DNA of 64,000 nucleotides from Numida meleagris (lineage: Eukaryota > Chordata > Aves > Galliformes > Numididae): NCBI RefSeq assembly GCF_002078875.1, contig NC_034409.1, forward strand, positions 65,568,583 through 65,632,582. Reading direction: 5' to 3'. Position 1 is the stretch's first letter. Each line of letters starts with the position of its first letter. The notes beneath the pieces are model-generated. The model was given only the letters and a program-made list of their open reading frames with translations, was not told the DNA's origin and ran no database searches. Below, one piece after another: positions 24,863 through 37,995 of the stretch. The translations under genes and the position numbers were made by a program.

Positions 24863-26991
24863 ATATTATGGTAGCATTTCAGGACTAATCAAGGATGGTT
24901 CCCCAGAGGTGTCTTCTCTCCTAAGTATCTTACTGTTAGAGAGGATGGAAGGCAATCTGACAAGTTATTTCTTCACTGTAATCTCCCATTTTGCTAAGCT
25001 TTCATGAACCAGGCTTGAATTTTGGTTTTAGATCTTCACCTACCAAGTGGCTTTGGTTTCGAGCCTGTGTGGCTTTGTGTGTGTCACCAGTTTCTACATC
25101 AGCTGGTTTCTGGTCTTTGTTGGTGAGTTGCCACAAACCCAGGGTCATTAACATTTGACCCAAAGTAGCATTTTGCTCTTCTGGAAATACTTATTTTCTT
25201 TTTCCTTTGTTTTTTCCCAGAGTAATTAATTATTTTTATTCTTTTCCACTCCAGAGAAATACACATGAAACAGACTTACTGCTGTTCCTGTGAGAAGCCC
25301 AGCTAACTTGCAACCTTGATAAAGGAGCCAAAGGCTTGGGAAGATATCACTGTGCACAAGAGAGCACCATTGGCCTGTGCTCTGGATGGCCTTCCTGGGG
25401 AGGCAGCCTTGTGCCCCCAAGAGATGCTGTACCCCACTTGGCAGAGAGCCCATCTGGAACTTCTCACTCCTTACATGGCCTCAGCAGTCAAGTTGTTACA
25501 GGAGAACTCTCTCTCCATGTGATTTCTGTCGCATTGCTGCTAAGACAGGCTCATTTGCTGCTGCCTGCTTGCACTCAACACCAGGTTTCCAGGTTATGCA
25601 AAGTGTGTGAACGAGCTCTAGAAATAGGAAGCCATCGCTTTGAGTATACCTGGTAGGTTTTCTGAGACTAGATCAACTCTGGAGGTCCCTTATACAATTT
25701 TACAAAGGGCTGTTGATGGTGTCTCTGAACCAAAATCCAAATAAAGAACTCAAATGTTTCCAGAATTGCTCTAATTACTACAACAACTTTGTTTCATAGA
25801 AGTCACTAATCATTAAAATGCCTTACTGCCTGTTGGCAGGGGAGGACCTTAGAGAGGGATTTGCCAGCATACAGAGACCTTCAAGTATATTAAGCAACTG
25901 CAGTCCAGGTCTGCACTCATCCATTACAATGAATAGAGGATGTTGCTGACTATTAGCTGTGCATCTTTTTGTGGTTGTGGTACCATTCTCAGCCACTCAT
26001 TCAGAGATGGATTTGAAGCACCTTTTCCTTTCTATTTGGGAATGATGACATCAACTGAACAAAATGCAAACTGATTAAAGGCTTGTGACTTCTAAGGATT
26101 TATTTCAAAGGTAAGCCAACTATTCAGTCATACTGCTGTGTATGCAGTGATAGAGTTGCTTGTATGCAGTAATTGAATGCTACACAAAGTGCTTATGATC
26201 ACACATTTTTTTGAGCCAGAAAAATATATTATAAATGGCAGTGTGTAGAGATGACTGCCATTGCATATGCCAGATTGTGCTTTTCCACCTGCAGCTGAAT
26301 TTTCAGTGCTGGAATTCCTCCCATGCCTTTTCAAGCCAACCATGTCATGAAAATGTCTGCCAAGGATCTATCTAGATCTTGGCATGAGTCCTTGGCTGGG
26401 TGGGGAGGAAGAGGTTGGCGAACAGAGTAATTGGAGTTGAAATAATTTTTAACTCAGCAATGTGATCTCTCTGCTTATGAAGAAAAACTTCTACTTGTGG
26501 ATATGCTGGAACATTCTTGTTCCTACAGGAAATCAACATCTTATTTTGGTTTTAGCTATATTATTTGGAGCAAATTCTGATTGCACCTAAAAACATTGAC
26601 AAGAAGTTGCATAGGATGATCTGAAATCACAATTACTATGGTCACAGTTGAATGTGTCAGTCACCAATAACCATAGTTTCCATAGGATAAGGTTAAGATT
26701 CAAATTCCTGGCCTCTTCTTCTGAAAGAAGTTCAAGAGTTTAATGTCCACGTCCTATATGAAATATCTTGAACTGATTTTTATTCTCATCGTGAACATTC
26801 ATTTTAACAGTCTCGGCTGGCTTTTTGCATATCACAGTTACTGAATGCATTTTATTTGACATCAGAACTGCTTGCAGTTATAGTAAGTTCAAGGACTTTC
26901 CCAAAACCAACTTGATTTGAACTGTCACTGCTGTTACTGCATACCTTTTCCAGGGAAACAGTCAGAACAAATGGATCACTCAGAGGTGAAT
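24863..26991. other. Noncoding DNA with a GC-richer core, no gene assigned
   Basis: The part 25300-25655 is richer in GC than its neighbours and open in three plus-strand frames (up to 106 codons). The translations have no domain that I recognise and no clear splice structure, so I do not call a gene. A probable CR1 trace follows at 25655. The remainder is ordinary AT-rich DNA. Confidence 0.45.
25655..25712 (+). repeat. Probable CR1 3'-end trace
   Basis: GAGACTAGATCAACTCTGGAGG followed by TCCCTTATACAATTTT resembles the CR1 end GGACTAGATGATCTCTGGAGGTCCCTTCCAAC with decay. It is short and diverged, so the call is tentative. Confidence 0.4.
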
Positions 26992-27240
26992 CATAGAATC
27001 ATCTAATTTGGAAAAGACCTTGAAGATTACCAAATCCAAACATCCACATAACACATCAAGTCTGCATTTCCCTAAGTGCCACATCCACACATCTCTTAAA
27101 TACCTCCAGGGATGGCAACTCCATCACCTTCCTGGGTAGCCTGTTCCAATGCCTAGTCACCCCTTTTGCAAAGAATTGTTTGTGGATATCCAATCTAAAC
27201 CTCCCCTAGTGCAACCTGAGGCAACTGTCTTGTGTTCAAC
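26992..27240 (-). repeat. CR1 retroposon fragment, minus strand
   Basis: The left end carries GAATCATAGAATCATCTAATTTGG, the tail repeats of CR1 in reverse. It continues through AAAGACCTTGAAGATTACC, CCTCCAGGGATGGCAACTCC, AGCCTGTTCCAATGCCTAG and a TATCCAATCTAAACCTCCCC block to about 27240. These blocks are in the order of the CR1 3' end read backwards and include the end of the reverse-transcriptase frame. The copy is 5'-truncated and about 250 bases long. Confidence 0.9.
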
Positions 27241-30234
27241 TTAAGACTAGTCAAGCAAACAAGAATCTTCTTTACCCTATTCTGTCTGAAAATCGTGAAA
27301 CAGATAAAAACAAGCTATGAATTAATCTCTGTCATTTTATGTCATTTGTATATGCAGAGCAGAAAAACTTGTAATTGCAAAAGTCTGTGATGCTGGACCA
27401 AATTAAGTTCCTTTAATCCTTGACTTCCATAGTATCAAGCAATATGTAGGAAGATCACAGCAGAAAAGAGGAAACACTGATGGATGATTAAGTCATTTGT
27501 AGAGGTAAGTGATTTCATATATGGGCAAAAAGAGATCATAAAACTAGTGGTGATTTGTGGTGTTCTTTTGGTGCACACATCAGTGTTTTCTCTAGGTGCA
27601 GAAAAACTTTGTGAACTATTCAATTTTTTCCTTTCTCTACTGTTACAGCAGCAACCTGGGAGATACAAGAGGGCAACATTCATGGTTGTTTTTTTTCTCA
27701 TGTTAGTGATTTTCCAAAGGTCATTTTCTCTTGCTCTTGACTGCTTCAGTTTGTGTCATTTTTCACAAGCACAACGGGGAAAGGGAAAATTTACAAGAAA
27801 CAAAGTTATGGTGTGAAAACATTCTGTTAATTAAGTTATAATTATTTAATGCATTTAATAGGTTTTACAGAAGATGTCAGCAGGAAGAGAAGTGTATACA
27901 TAAACAGATCTGGAAGAAGAAAGATGACATGGGGCAGTCAGAAGTCAGGGCAATCAGAATCTGAGTGACAAGAAAGTGTGAAAAGCATGTAAGACTAAGA
28001 TGGCAAAACTATTTTTTGCTGCTGTGCTACTGCCTGAAAAAAAAAAAAATTGGGTTACACTGGCCTTCTAGGATCTAAATGCCTACATAGAGATTTTGTT
28101 TCTTTGGTGAGACTCCCATAAGGAATACGTGTGGTAGAATCACAGCTGTGATGGATGTGGCTGTTCCCTATCAGGGGCAGAATTTTTCTGCTCACAATTA
28201 CTGGAAACCCTTTACAGGTGTTTCTCTATTCACCTTCTTTGCTTTATTTGCTAGACCTGCACGAGCCCCTAGGTTCCCTTACCAGAGTTTAGGGGAGGGA
28301 GAAAGGGAGAACTGGATTACCTCTGTGGTCTAGGCTAATAAGAAGAGGATTTTGTTGTTTCTGAAACTTCTGTCTGTTGTCAGTGACCCTGTACTGACTC
28401 CTTTCTAAGTGTTAACTTCTGTTCCTAGCACGAACTAAACTTCTTCCTCCTCTGAACTTAGCTTGGAAAATTAGTTTTGACATGGAATATTTAAAGTATA
28501 AACATTCTATAAAATGTTAAAGCAAAATGGTCTCTTCTTGACGTTAAATTAACAAAACCAGGCAAAGCTATCAAATGCCGTGCAGCTGTATCTAAGCTGA
28601 AGAACATGAACTCTTACAACAACCTTCAGCATATAAATGAAAGAAAAATTTCTGTAACAGTTTATTGATGTTTCCCATTATGACATGGTGCATATGGTTC
28701 AGTTCATTCAATAAAATTTATATAAAAAGAAAATTGACCTAGAATTATGCTATTAATTGCCAATAATTAATATTAGCTCTGTACAAGGAAAGCCCTCTTA
28801 GTTTCATTCTTGACAATTCAAACCCAGGAATCAGCAATTTATCTTTATTGCATCAGTTCACCTTAATCAAAAACAGAAAGCAACTACTTCAAATGATTTC
28901 TAATTCAATTATGTTCTTTTTAAGAAGGATATTTCGTAGTGGTAATTTCTTATGATAGGAGAAAAAATAATTCTCGTCCTATGTAGGAGACAGCATACAG
29001 ATAACAAATCTCTTAATCACTTTTTTCTCTTGACTAAACTGCATCTTTGAAATATTTTGAAACTTAATACATGATCTGCCCATCTTAGTTAACGCCACAC
29101 TGGGAGACTGTTTTATGTGTCCTTGCCATAATGTGCCTACAGGTCCTCAGAAAATACTAGAAAATCCCTACTGACTTTTCAAACATGAGCCAAGTTAGTA
29201 ATTTTTTTCCTTCTTGTTATAAGCTAGTTGTTCACTTATTTAAAGACTACAGAATTTGGAATACATGAAAACAAGAAAGGAAAAACAAAGCCAGGAAATT
29301 CAAGAAGAAAGAAGCCCCCTGAAATCTTTTTGACTTTATAGGAGAAAATGAAAATAGTAAAAAGCTAAATCTATTTTTCCTTTCAAAATGCATGATGCAA
29401 GGTTTCCTGCAGTGAAGGATGTTTATGTAACCTTTTTTCTGTCTACGGTAAATCATGTATGCTACAAATAATGTCTTACCAATAGTGGGTAAGACTTGAA
29501 AAATCATAAACCAAAGAAAACATAAAAATAATTTCTAAACATAGGGAAGTCCATGTGTGCCACAGATGACTTTTGCATAAAAAAGATTCAAAGTATGTGC
29601 ATCCATTTTTGCCACTGTCTCATTGGAGGTGATAAGAGGTGTAGATGTTCAGAAACACCACTCCAGCGCCAAGCCTGCCACCCATCTGATGTATTACTCC
29701 AGGTTGGCCATATATCCTCACTGAAACCCAGAAGTGCTTTCTGGCATGCCCTGAAGTCCTTATCCAGTGATCCGTCAGGCTTGCTAGAACATGCCGTATA
29801 TCCACTCTGGTCCTCTCTTCTTTCCCTAAGAATAAAGGTTTTGAGAAGTATTTGGTATGTGCCTGGATTTTATCACAATCTGGAGCAATATGTTCAAATT
29901 ATTTATTTTTTTTAAGCACTCCCAGAAATGTAGAGGAGTTGCAGATTGACTTTGATAAGATAAGATGAATTCTTCTACTGGTATTTAATATATTCCAGTA
30001 CTGGAAAATAGCCCTAACCAATGAGCCCTAAGAGATTCAGTTTCATTCACTCAGCCCAATGCTGACAGCTACAAACCAATACTTAAAGGAGGCTGCGTAA
30101 GAGAATGATTTTGTGGCACTGTCCTATTTTGTGAGTAGCATAAGAGGGAGAAATCCTGTGTCAACCTTACCCCACACACCTTCTACTCGTAGTTCAGATA
30201 CTGCTATTAGATATTAAGCCTTAAAAGCACAAAG
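27241..30234. other. AT-rich noncoding DNA, no gene seen
   Basis: No repeat or gene recognised. A run of 13 A residues lies near 28038. Open frames reach only 120 codons (29553-29915) with no recognisable motif. Confidence 0.5.
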
Positions 30235-30700
30235 ATCCAAAAGGTCTAATGGACTCAAAGAGGTCGTCTTGCCTATATTTGTCCCTTGTCAATTTGTCTA
30301 AATTATTCTGTAAAACCTCCATAGATTAGAATTCTTTAAATATGCTACTTCATAAATTTTCCCCTTTTTTCACTCATGTTCAAATTCATCAGCCTTAACC
30401 ATGAAGAAAAGTTATTCTCCTCATTTTCACGACTTTTTCAATAACTGAAGATTTCTGTTGTGTGCTCTTTTTTTTATACTTCAGATAAAACAGCCCTATT
30501 TTCTTTAGCCTACTCTTACATGTTATAGTTTCCTCATGTATAAATATAAATTTGCTGCTCTGTCCTGATCCTTTTCACTTGAATAACCTCTTTCTTGAAC
30601 TGTGATCCCCAGCATTTACAACTTCTGCTGGACCTAAATAGCTTGGAAAGATTGTCTTTGTGCCTTTGTTCTGATTGCACATCCTGTCATATCGCATGTC
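30235..30700 (-). repeat. Ancient CR1/L3-like retroposon relic
   Basis: Blocks in order on the plus strand: GACTCAAAGAGGTCGTCTTG, AAACCTCCATAGATTAGAATTC, AAAACAGCCCTATTTTCTTTAGCC, TAGTTTCCTCATG and CTGTGATCCCCAGCATTTACAAC. They resemble, in the same order, the reverse complement of tetrapod CR1/L3 elements (GAGGTCATCTTG, ACCTCCATAG, AAACARCCCAATTCTTTYAGCC, TTTCCTCATA, GTGGTGCCCAGAACTGGAC). Similarity is low and by eye, as expected for a very old copy. Confidence 0.5.
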
Positions 30701-33700
30701 TTTCCCACAGCAGCTCCATTGTGTGCAACTGGGAAGGCAAGGACAGCCTCTGTGTCTTCTCTGCAGAACCCAGCCAAGGTTTTCTCTCTATCTGGTTCAT
30801 TTTTAAGCACAAGATTAAAGACATACAGCTTTTCCTGTGAAACACTGCCATATTTTCCCAGCCCTTTACTTCTCCCTCATTATACGGTTGTTATGATGAT
30901 GATGTGTACCTCTTCTGTAACTTTGTTCAACTGAGAATGGAAACTTTTTTTTTAATTCACATGAAAATTTCTTTTTAATACTGCCTCTGGATAATGCCTG
31001 TGTGTCCTAGAAGTTAGACAGGTGTTCAGCTAACTGTCTGAGAGGTGGTATTGCAAAGCACTCTGTCTTGGCAAGAAGTCTCCACTGGAAAGTGTTAACA
31101 TATGCCACATTCTGGGCTCCGATGATGGAGAGAGTACTCTTAATGAGTATTGTCATAATAGTGTAGGATATTGCTTGAATTTAGTAATCCACTACAAAGT
31201 CAGTGGAGCCTGCTAAGAACTTAGTTCTCAGAGTTAGACTGGAGTCTCCAGTGACTAACCTTAGCTTAGGTGCCTAAAACTAAATGTTGTGGTGCTTTCC
31301 CACTGTGCTCCAACAGTTTTGCAGATGCAATTCATTTCATCTAGGTTTCACTGCTGAGGAGTTAGAAGTGTCTAGTCTTTCAGAGATCATCTAAGCTAGA
31401 TGTCTAAAATCACAGTGTTGTTGGGGACCCTCCATAGTGTCCTTTCTCAGCCACAGAACTAACTTTTGATTGAATTCTTCACTGGAAAAGCTTTTTATAT
31501 ATTCTTGGACATTGAGAGAGCCTAAGATCAGGATTCTTAACGTTAGATAGAATGAACATAGGCTTACATTTGAGGTTATTCATATGTAAAGTTAGATAAT
31601 TATACTTGCTTCATGGGAATGTGTAAAGCCTAAGTGGTGCTACTGAATGGACTTGTTTGATGAGGTATTCTAGAAGTGTGAAGGTAAATCATAAAAGAAG
31701 ATATAAATTATGCACATTTAGGCACACAAAGACTTGTTTTATGAATGCTTTTGGAAATGGTCCACAAAATGGCAATGAATACAGGAGCCTCCTGATTTAA
31801 CAAATAGGTCATGCATTATACTTTGCAAAAATTTGTGTCCAAGTAATGAAACAATATGGTAAAACTTTACAGGTTGAAGCAAGTTTTGCAAAAGTTTATC
31901 TTATGTGATCTTTGTTGTCTTTTCCTTTTGCGGCATTCTTCAGCCCACAAAGGCTACCCTAGTGCAATTAAGCTTTCAGAAGCTTGATTTTGTTTGCATG
32001 AACTGAGTTTTGTCCTGTGTTTTGTATGTCAGAAAGCACTTTGAGCTGAGATGTGTTTTTAACCTCATTTAAGATCCTTTAAATCAATGTCTTTCAGTGG
32101 GAATAGTAGGATAAAGCAGCAGTAAGTTATTGATGATCAGAGAAGTGAGAAGGAAGTGGGAAATGAAAAAAGAAGTAATAAGACTGGAATCATTCCTTCT
32201 ATTTTGGATGCCAGCATTCAAGTTCAGCATACAAACTGAGCTGTGCCATTTATGTGGTGTTGATACCAAACTGAAGGAAAATTTTCTTATGGTTTTGTTG
32301 GTTTTTTTAAGTTGCGACTATGTGAACAAAAAGAGAGCTTTGTTGTTTTATGCTGAAAAAATGCTGTGACATGCAAAGAGCACTATATAAGTTCATAAAT
32401 AGATGATTGCCTTAGAACTGTAATTACTCCATCTAATAGAAGTTGAAATTTTCATATTTATTACTTTCCTTGATAGTGGAATACGAAAATTGAGTTTCTG
32501 GAACTGAAATAGGCTACAGTTTCCATCAGGAACTTTTAAAAATACGTATTTTTCTGCATATACTAAAAATTATAAAAATTATAAATTTTTTTATATTGTA
32601 TATTTATATTTTATACTGCTTGTCTTGTGCTGAATAAGGCAGTCTGAGCAATTCCATCTCTACACATTATGCATATTTTTAGAATTCATTTTTTCTTTTA
32701 TGGAATTAATCCTAGCAGGTAATAGATCTCAAGAGAAAGTCTTAAATGAGAAGAAAAAAATAAAAGAACACTGATCTAATGAATATTTATGAAAATTCTG
32801 ATTAGAGAGAGCTTTTGCAAAGAAAATTGTCTTGATTCAAATTTACTGAAAATTTATAGATGTTTCTCAAAGTATCACTGAGTTAACAGTTGAATAGATC
32901 AGTTCTGAAAGTCTGCAGCCATTTTTCCCCTCTTGTTTAGTAGGCTTTGGATTTATGAGATTTTATGTCTCTATGAAACAGTGTGTGGTGTGAAAGTTCA
33001 AAGACAGAAGCAGTCAAACATCCAACTCATTCTTTCCAACCTGGAAAATTGACCTCTAATACGTAAGTTTTACAAGATTTAGTTATGTAGTGCAGTTATC
33101 CCAAAGACCTGATTTTTTTTAATTACCTTTTTTTTTTCCTCAGGAAATTCTGAAATGAATATTTGCCCTGTATTTCCCATCTGTTACATCCCTCAAAACA
33201 GTCATTGGCTTTCGTGCAATGAATTTGAGTACTGCTATATATTTGGTATATGAATAGGGTATTTCACAAGAATAAACTAAGAGCTGGAATGGAACATCAG
33301 TATAGCAGGTTACGATAAACAGTTGAGGTCTGTGACACAGGTTTTTGATGTTTCTTAGCTCAGAAGAAGCACCATTCAATTTCTGTATTTATATTTCTAC
33401 TTGAAATTCTTTTATGTACTGAATTCGTAATCTCCTAAGTTCCTTTCTTTCTTCCTTTCAAGAAAAATGTTTGGCAGTTGGGTTAGAAAAAGTTTCAGAC
33501 AGAGTGTGTGAACATCTGGGAAAACTGACAATAAAATGTTGAGTTCAGCAGTCAAGTAGCTGGCTGAGTTCTTTGTACTGCAGTTGCTGGGTTATCTGTG
33601 TCCTTGGAGACCAATATCAAGTGAGCCTTTTCCTAAGATAAGTAGTAGAAGTATCATCATGGAAGCATTTGTTAAATGTTTCTACCACTTTATGGAGTTC

Positions 33701-34356
33701 AGTGAGTGGCTGGAAGAGATTCAGAACAAACACTGTAACTGGAGACTATCTGTTTTGTGTTATGGCCAGATACATTTCTGTCCCCAGACTTAACGTGGAG
33801 GTGGCACTGAGCACACACATTGTTGATCCTCAGCTGTTTCCCATGTGTTCCCTGGTTTTCATGTTTGGGATATACTCTGCATGAATCTTTCTCTAGTTGC
33901 TTCAGAATTCTGCAGTTATGCCAGGCAATAAAATGACCAGATAATAAGGCCAAGGCCTTATTCCCTGCCCTAAACTCAATGCCAAACATATGCCATTGTT
34001 AGCATTATTACATGCCCTGGTCTGATGTAGGTGGGGTGCTGAGTATGCTGTGCAATAGATCATCTTGGTGTCTCACTATTCCAGCCATCTGGGACATGCT
34101 GTGCAGGCAGCCCTATGATCTTAGGAGTCCAGGTCTTTGTCAGACTGTGTTTCATTGGCTGCATTTCTATTACTTCTTTCCCTTTCCCCTAGCTTTGTGC
34201 CTCTTCCTTTACTCACAGGAGGATGTTAGAGTCATTCTCCATTTGCCACAATTGCTAATAGTGTGTATTTTGAAATGTGAAGTTGCGCTCCAAGTTGCCG
34301 GATCCCCATGTTCATCAGACATTTAGCAGTGACTGTGCAAGCAGTGACTGTAATCC
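30701..34356. other. AT-rich noncoding DNA, no gene seen
   Basis: No gene or young repeat recognised. The segment 32562-32625 is almost pure A/T with repeated AAAAATTATA. Open frames here are under 105 codons. Confidence 0.5.
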
Positions 34357-34391
34357 AAAAAAAAAAAAAGAAAAAAGAAAAAAGAAAAAAG
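34357..34391. repeat. A-rich (AAAAAAG)n simple repeat
   Basis: A run of 13 A is followed by three G-interrupted A6 units. Just before it, AGCAGTGACTGT occurs twice (34325-34336 and 34340-34351). Confidence 0.85.
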
Positions 34392-34525
34392 AATCTAGGC
34401 AGTATTTGTGTTCAAGGTGACCTTCCTAAGAGCAGGCAATATCCCTAGATGCACCCTTGCAGCTGTCACTGTTTCTTCATGGCCATACTGTATGTCCAGA
34501 CCTTAAACTATAAGATCCCAGATCA

Positions 34526-34790
34526 TGGAATCATAGAATGGCTTGGATTGGAAGAGACCTCAAGGATCATCAAAGCTCCAACCCCGGTGCTGCAGGCAGG
34601 GCCACCAACCTCCACATCTAATACTATACCAGGCTGCCCAGGGCCCCATCCAACCTGGCCTTGAACACCCCCGGGGACGGGGCATCCACAACCTCTCTGG
34701 ACAGTCTGTTCCAGCACCTCACCACTCTCTTGGTAAAGAACTTCCCCCGAAATCCAAACTAAATCTTCCCTCCTTCACACTTGACACTTT
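34526..34790 (-). repeat. CR1 retroposon 3' fragment, well preserved
   Basis: The plus strand reads GAATCATAGAATGGCTTGG, ATTGGAAGAGACCTCAAGGA, then CCCAGGGCCCCATCCAACCTG, GGCATCCACAACCTCTCTGG and GTAAAGAACTTCCCCCGAAA. This is the reverse complement of a chicken-type CR1 end, with tail repeats at the left. It is the least diverged CR1 in the window and still holds several CpG sites, so it is among the younger copies. The copy is 5'-truncated near 34790, with no coding capacity. Confidence 0.93.
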
Positions 34791-35931
34791 CATGTGGCAT
34801 TGCTTCTGTTCTTCACTCATCACATGTAGAGACCTGGAACCTTCAAATGTCCGCAGAAGGCTCCTTTCAAGTAAAAACACTTTTAATAGCATGCTTTTGC
34901 AATGCAGTTAGATAAAGTTACAAGCAAAGCTTGAAAATATTATTAAAATTAACTGTTAAATGATGTTTTTCATTGAAGGTCTTTGTAATGGTTTCCGTAA
35001 AATACGATAAAAGTAAAGGTACAAGGAATAAACTTCAGCTTTTGAATTTTTGCAAAATGTAATTATGAAAAACTATGTAGCTCTTCTGAGAAATACACCT
35101 GGAGTACTGTAGGTATTGTGTTAAGCAGAGTGAAAATATAAAGGTAAAATTAAGGGCATAAAGAAACTCTGAAAATTTGCACAATGTTTTTAGCTTGAAC
35201 AGCTAAATTAGGATATTTTAGAGACAAAGAAAATAACAAAAATTTATTAACATATTTTATATATGTAGTAGTAGTCTCATTGACATGGATATGAGTCTTT
35301 ACAGAACTTAATCATGAAGGGCACCATTCCAAGAAATATATTTCAGGAGATGAATAGAGCACCAACTTGCACTAAGTACACATCTACACCTTATTTCACA
35401 AGTACTGTTAATGATCCACCATGTCTGGCTTTTTTTCACCTGTCACAGCATACATACATGCTTATTGTCAGAAAAATATCAAGTACTTAGTAGTTTCAAT
35501 TTTAAAAATACAAAATCATCCACCTTCCTAAAACCTGACCTGGTTGTTGATTTTTAAGTTCATAAAGTAATTCCTATAAAACTTGCTAGTGGACTCATGC
35601 TCTGCTATTTCTCTGTTTCCTGTTAAGAAATGAGCTTTCCTGCCTCTCTTTTTGTAAGTACCTGCTGCAAGCTTTCCAGTGTATCCAGAGGACTGTCAGA
35701 TCCAGGTGCATCAGGGGAGAGAGACATTTTATAGGCTGCTGTACTAGAGAAAAAGCTTGCAGTTGTGTCCCTCTGAACATACCAGCAAAGCTCCAGCTCA
35801 GATGTGGCCACACATACGCATGCATGTAGGTTAACAGCAGGGCTGAAGCAAACCGAGTCGTTGCATACCTTTGCCAATAGTCTGGGTGCTATTTGAATAT
35901 TTTGTTTGATTATTTTATTTCAAGTGTGTGG
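34791..35931. other. AT-rich noncoding DNA, no gene seen
   Basis: No gene or repeat recognised. Two overlapping minus-strand open frames at 35595-35877 (76 and 84 codons) have no recognisable domain. Confidence 0.5.
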
Positions 35932-35949
35932 TTTTGTTTTTTTTTTTTT

Positions 35950-35990
<41 letters not shown>
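35932..35990. repeat. 59-base T-rich homopolymer tract
   Basis: TTTTG, T13, G, then 40 consecutive T residues. No retroposed gene is visible on the minus strand, where this would be a poly(A) tail. The length may be uncertain because homopolymers of this size are often mis-sized in sequencing. Confidence 0.9.
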
Positions 35991-35991
<1 letters not shown>

Positions 35992-36399
35992 GAAAAAATC
36001 CTCAACTTACTTCTACAGACTGTTCTTAACAGTATACTTGGCTCTTGTCTCTGTAAGCAGAAAACTGAACCATCTTGCTAAAGCCTCTATCCTTTAGAGC
36101 TTCTTGTTCAAGTTCTGTCTTAACTTTTTCTTTATTATTTTCCAGACTTCACACTAAAAAGTCCCCAGCTGAGTTATGCCCCTTCGTCACGGAATTCACA
36201 CTCCTCCCCCCTCCACTGACGCAAACTTCAGAGAGTGGCTCCATGGAGGATAACCTAAGTGCTGCCTGCAGAGCTAAGTGTGCTGTCCTTGCTTGTTATT
36301 GTAGCATTGATATACATATCTTCCTTTCCTCATTTGTTATATCCTAATGTCATTAGGACAAGCCTGCAGCAATTTTAAATGCTGGCTGCACAACCTCTT

Positions 36400-36468
36400 T
36401 GACGTCATTACCGAAAGGTCTTGACTGCAGACCCTGCATATACTGTCTGTGATATAGTGTATAAAAAT
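36400..36468 (+). promoter_or_regulatory. Candidate CRE and TATA-like pair
   Basis: A perfect palindromic cAMP-response element TGACGTCA lies at 36400-36407. GTATAAAAAT follows at 36459-36468, about 52 bases downstream, a spacing seen in CRE-driven promoters. The CpG in the CRE is intact in a CpG-poor region. No exon or open frame that I recognise follows, so this is only a candidate; it could be chance. Confidence 0.3.
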
Positions 36469-37995
36469 CCATGTCAGTGCTGGCTCTCAGGGAGCCCTGG
36501 AAATGATTCAACTGTCTGGAATGGGCAGATGGCTGCTATCAAAGTTTTATTATCACCATCATTATTATTACAGTGGTTTGTGACACATGCTGAACTTTAA
36601 GACTGGTGTAAAAGCTCAAGTATTTGAGCAACACTTTCTGAAATTCAAACCCTACAAATCCTTTCCAATCTAACTCCAAAAAGCAGGAGTACGTTTAAAG
36701 CTAATTAGACATATTGCTTGGTTCCACTTCCAACTTTCAGAGTAATTATCTCAAAATTCTTGTTCTCATGTAAACGCAAGCATTCACTATTTTTAATTGC
36801 CTTGATTTATTGCAGAACTTAAATTCAGTACGTGTTGAATGTTCAGCAGTGTGGAATGAAAATTTCAGTTTGTTTAATGGTGCGTATGGATAGGATTGTG
36901 TACCATGGCCTCTGTTTAGAAAAGCTCACCATTAACCTAGGCTACTAGGAACTGCCTGCCGGAGGCATCCTCTAAAACTAACCATACTGAGGAGTATAGA
37001 GTTAATTGATACGGATTTCTTCAACTTGCAACATGAATAGATTTACTTGGATGTTGTAAGAGTGACATTTTGTTTTCATCTCTATAGCTGCTCCCTCTGC
37101 TGCTTTGGGTATTTGAGTATTTCAGTTCTCCCAGGGTTCTCTTCTGACACATCAGTAGACGGCTGAAGGTTTTTCTCGGTCATCCTGAGACTGGCTCAGA
37201 CTATGTTATGTTGGCTGTCTGTCTGTGCTTTGTACTCGTCTTTCCTACTGTCTCCATGGCTCACCAGCATGAGGTATAGATGAACTACTGCTGCCTATTC
37301 CATTGCCTTTTGTGATTCCTTTTTGTGGTTATATTTAGATCTGAATGCTATGGTATTGGCCTTTGGATTCTCCATTCTGGCCAAGTTTTTTGTTTAAGTT
37401 GTTGTCCTTTTTGTTTTACTGCAACTGGGCTGTCAGCAGGGGTCCTCTCAGCACAGTAATGACTCATGAACATATTTCCATTTCCAGGAGGGTGTGTTGT
37501 GGTTGGCCAGCACTGCTAGGCAGACATCTTATCCTTCTTATTCTGCCTTTACCATCAACATCCACATTATGATTTCTCAGGGAGGGCATCAACTGTGAGT
37601 GCTTTCATTTCTTCCTAAATCTTTGAAATCTGCTATCAGGTACTATGGACCACTATTTCAGTATGGCCAGTTAAATATGGAGCCAAAAATTGTTTTCACT
37701 TTCCTAATCTCATTTCTTTACTATACGTCCTGAAGGTGGGCTAGGAAGTTCCTGTAATGGCAGCACTTCGGGAAGTGAAAGCAAAAAATTGGCCCTGATT
37801 CTTTTTCAGAATAATTCTTTTTCTGTGGTGGTAGCATTCTCTTGCTGTCAGGCATCAAGGCATTTGCCCAGCTTGCATACCTTCTACTACACATTTAAAA
37901 CAAGACCAAGGTTTTTTTCACCAACTAAGTCTGGATTTATTCTGATTTAAGTAACAAAATTTTGCATCCAGGTAAGTATAACAGTAATTGCATGA
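36469..37995. other. Noncoding DNA, no gene seen
   Basis: No repeat or gene recognised. Simple triplet-like text (ATTATTATTACAG) lies at about 36562. Open frames are under 80 codons. Confidence 0.5.

Noticed and set aside
34449..34911. Overlapping open frames up to 122 codons on both strands
   Set aside because: They cover the CR1 fragment at 34526-34790; openness comes from its GC content.
35893..36097. Poly-Phe open frames
   Set aside because: Produced by the T-rich homopolymer tract.
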